Assembly: GCA_966210515.1 (NCBI GenBank)
Contig: CBIHLM010000005.1
Location: 1-64,000, forward strand
Direction: 5' to 3'
DNA from: Paradesertivirga sp966210515
Lineage (GTDB): Bacteria > Bacteroidota > Bacteroidia > Sphingobacteriales > Sphingobacteriaceae
DNA: 64,000 nt
The notes beneath the pieces are model-generated. The model saw only the letters and a program-made list of their open reading frames with translations, made no database searches and had not been told where the DNA came from. Positions 62,439-64,000 of the stretch are shown piece after piece. Every line of letters starts with the position of its first letter. The stretch's first letter is position 1. Made by a program: the position numbers and the translations under genes.

Positions 62439-62463
62439 AATAGATAAAAAAAAAGATAAATAG
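62439..62463. promoter_or_regulatory. AT-rich element resembling the susC direct repeat
   Basis: Positions 62439-62463 read AATAGATAAA, an A-run, then GATAAATAG. This resembles the susC upstream repeat AATAGGATAAA-(A-run)-AATAGGATAAA, in the plus orientation. It lies about 106 bp upstream of the HTCS start and may be an autoregulatory site, but A-rich sequence makes chance similarity likely. Confidence 0.3.
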
Positions 62464-62687
62464 TGACATCACAGACTTAAATCTTTTCCAGCTGACGGTT
62501 CAGCCAACCGCCACTTCTTAGCCGAACCTGCATACTTTACCGGATTAACTACCGAGGGAGTAATTGGCATGCCATTTCAATATCACCTTTTAGTATAGCT
62601 ATAGTAGGGAATAGATTAATCGTCTTATTTATAAAATTACTCTCGATATTTAATAAATATATTGATAAAGTATATTTATTAAAGGTT

Positions 62688-62741
62688 ACTTTATATATAC
62701 TATAACTATACTTTATATATACCTTATCTATGCTTTATCTG
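62688..62741. repeat. 13-bp direct repeats with 22-bp period
   Basis: ACTTTATATATAC occurs at 62688-62700 and again at 62710-62722, with a degenerate third copy (GCTTTATCTG) starting at 62732. The spacing is close to two helical turns, so this could be a protein-binding array or bent DNA between the HTCS and ECF sigma promoters. Confidence 0.5.
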
Positions 62742-63254
62742 TGGTTAATTTTTTAATCTGTCTCATACAGCCTTTGGTATAAACCTTAATGTATGAACTA
62801 CAAGAAGTATGAACTACAAGTCCAAACCTTGGCAAATTTTTGATTAACCGGAGTTGTAATTTTTTGCGTGGGGGATAGAGTAGTACTTGCCGGCTTCTTG
62901 TTCGAAGTTCGAATATCTCAACTCTTGAATCCGTTATTGCTCCGAAATATAATCGGTTCTGAAGCGATACGGGCCCACTAGAACATTCTAACGCTGTTAT
63001 AAACATTAGATCCACAATAGACCCTGCGAATTTTTTAAAGTATTAAATTGACGTTTAAGTCACCCGGGTGCCTTCGCTACCCAACGATTTTTTTATTTCC
63101 AACATAATTGTTACATTAGTAAATTATAACCTGGCAGTAAATAGGTGAGTTGTTACTGGTTACCAAAACTATATAGATCGACCGCGAGGATGGAATTACT
63201 GTCAGTAAAGGTTGGAACTGTGATAGGTGTATATTAGTAATTTAAATTCCATAA

Positions 63255-63878
63255 GTGAATAGTAATAACCAAATATTAGACTATTGGAGAGAGGTAGTTT
63301 TTAATAGTGATTCAAAGGCGTTTGAACAGTTATTTTATTTGATTAATGCCAAATGTATCAAGTTTTGCCGGCAGTATATTCATGATAAAGAAACTGCTGA
63401 AGAAATTGTATCTGATGTCTTTGTTGATGTATGGTTAAACCGGAATAAGCTGGGTCATGTTCTGAAGCCCGAGGTTTATATGCTTATCAGTATTAAGAAT
63501 AAGGCTTTAAACCATTGGAAAAAGAGCAGTCACATGCAATTGGTGTCGATTGACGATGAGGTAACTGAACTCCCTAATACTTATAGACCAGACGAAGAAC
63601 TCGAGCGGAAGGAGCTGATGATGCAATTAGATAAGGCGGTAAATTCGCTTCCAAATCAATGCAGAATTATTTTTAAGCTAGTTAAGGAAGATGGAATGAA
63701 GTGCGGAGAAGTGGCAGAAGTGTTGAATGTTTCAGTTAGAACCGTTCACACTCAGATATATAGGGCTATGAATAGGCTCAATGCGCTGATGCTTAACTAT
63801 CAGGAACCTACCCCCACCGCTATAGTCAGAGATATCGCATCGGCTATAGCAATAACTTTTTTTTATTTTTTTTTATAA
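63255..63878 (+). CDS. ECF RNA polymerase sigma factor
   Basis: A 207-residue sigma-70 factor of the ECF group. Region 2 is at FEQLFYLINAKCIKFCRQYIHDKETAEEIVSDVFVDVW, and region 4 at LPNQCRIIFKLVKEDGMKCGEVAEVLNVSVRTVHTQIYRAMNRL. It starts with GTG. The last residues form a hydrophobic tail (AIAITFFYFFL) encoded by T-runs. In Bacteroidetes such sigma factors precede a FecR-type anti-sigma gene and a SusC-like transporter. Confidence 0.93.
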   Translation: MNSNNQILDYWREVVFNSDSKAFEQLFYLINAKCIKFCRQYIHDKETAEEIVSDVFVDVWLNRNKLGHVLKPEVYMLISIKNKALNHWKKSSHMQLVSIDDEVTELPNTYRPDEELERKELMMQLDKAVNSLPNQCRIIFKLVKEDGMKCGEVAEVLNVSVRTVHTQIYRAMNRLNALMLNYQEPTPTAIVRDIASAIAITFFYFFL

Positions 63879-63935
63879 ACCTGTAAGTAATTCTTTCAAA
63901 AAGATTGTCCTGTCTGTATAAGGTATAAACTAACC

Positions 63936-64000
63936 ATGCCGCAGGATAGATTAATAGAATTAGTAACAAAGGAATTTATTGATGAGCTTACTTCCGATGA
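63936..64000 (+). CDS. Start of FecR-type anti-sigma factor (partial, runs off window)
   Basis: An ATG at 63936 opens a frame that stays open to the window edge, giving about 21 codons (MPQDRLIELVTKEFIDELTS). Its position 58 bp after an ECF sigma gene, and the helical N-terminus, fit a FecR anti-sigma factor whose cytosolic N-terminal domain binds the sigma factor. The rest lies outside the window. Confidence 0.6.
   Translation, partial: MPQDRLIELVTKEFIDELTSD

Larger units (their letters stand above)
62334..63254. other. Long AT-rich intergenic region
   Basis: A 921-bp gap between the divergent HTCS and ECF sigma genes. It holds the two elements listed next (62439-62463 and 62688-62741). 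A leftward frame at 62728-63015 has no family support. The rest is AT-rich without a recognised RNA gene or element; a GTG start at 63255 follows. Confidence 0.55.

Noticed and set aside
62728..63015. Leftward 95-codon open frame in the AT-rich gap
   Set aside because: No recognisable domain, composition unlike its neighbours' proteins, and it covers the direct-repeat region.

Overview
The window reads as chromosomal DNA of a Bacteroidota bacterium, most likely family Sphingobacteriaceae (Pedobacter-like). The evidence is a SusC/SusD pair with a hybrid two-component (HTCS) regulator, a fused CcoNO cytochrome oxidase subunit with a single-haem CcoP, few Shine-Dalgarno sequences, and promoters of the Bacteroidetes type (TAnnTTTG at -7). 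The family assignment is an inference from protein style; no rRNA or tRNA gene is present to test it. I see no insertion sequence, phage gene or CRISPR array.

Layout. 1-7.6 kb: leftward genes for a small HMA-fold-like protein, DoxX and a VOC protein, then a cbb3 oxidase operon (ccoNO, ccoQ-like, ccoP, ccoG, ccoH, TauE/SafE-like). 7.7-26.6 kb: mixed housekeeping and accessory genes, including an L,D-transpeptidase, a serine hydrolase carrying a GH3 remnant, L-lactate dehydrogenase, PAS and hybrid-kinase sensors, an MFS transporter, a large beta-helix lipoprotein, DUF4382 and DUF305 lipoproteins and a TlpA-like thioredoxin.

26.8-43.9 kb is the most striking part: a nitrogen-oxide island. It holds a hemerythrin protein, an unrecognised 403-residue polytopic protein and a quinol-dependent NO reductase (norB). 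These are followed by a RIC-type Fe-S repair protein, two tandem Rrf2 regulators and a clade II-type N2O reductase cluster (cytochrome c, nosZ, membrane protein, nosL, nosD, nosF, nosY). The cluster runs on into a Cys-rich protein, a TonB receptor and a PepSY protein that I infer to be a copper-uptake extension. A leftward DGC-domain protein follows. Four promoters in this island carry the same dyad, AAAGATA-N4-TRTCTTT or a close variant, and in three of them it covers the -7 element. The nos promoter also has a perfect CRP/FNR-type palindrome at an activator position. My reading is an NO-responsive regulon run by the adjacent Rrf2 proteins together with an FNR-like activator.

44.2-62.3 kb is a polysaccharide utilisation locus for galactan-type polymers: two secreted alpha/beta hydrolases, a GH43-like enzyme, a GH53 endo-galactanase, SusC/SusD, a GH2 beta-galactosidase, a second GH53 (lipoprotein) and a 1372-residue HTCS. 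An 11-bp direct repeat with 21-bp period upstream of susC is a candidate HTCS site. The window ends with a 920-bp AT-rich gap, an ECF sigma factor and the first codons of what is probably its FecR anti-sigma factor, the usual start of another SusCD-type locus.

Together the genes suggest an organism of low-oxygen, plant-derived habitats. It would respire O2 with a high-affinity oxidase, detoxify NO to N2O, reduce N2O to N2, and forage on pectic galactan. No nitrite or nitrate reductase lies in the window.
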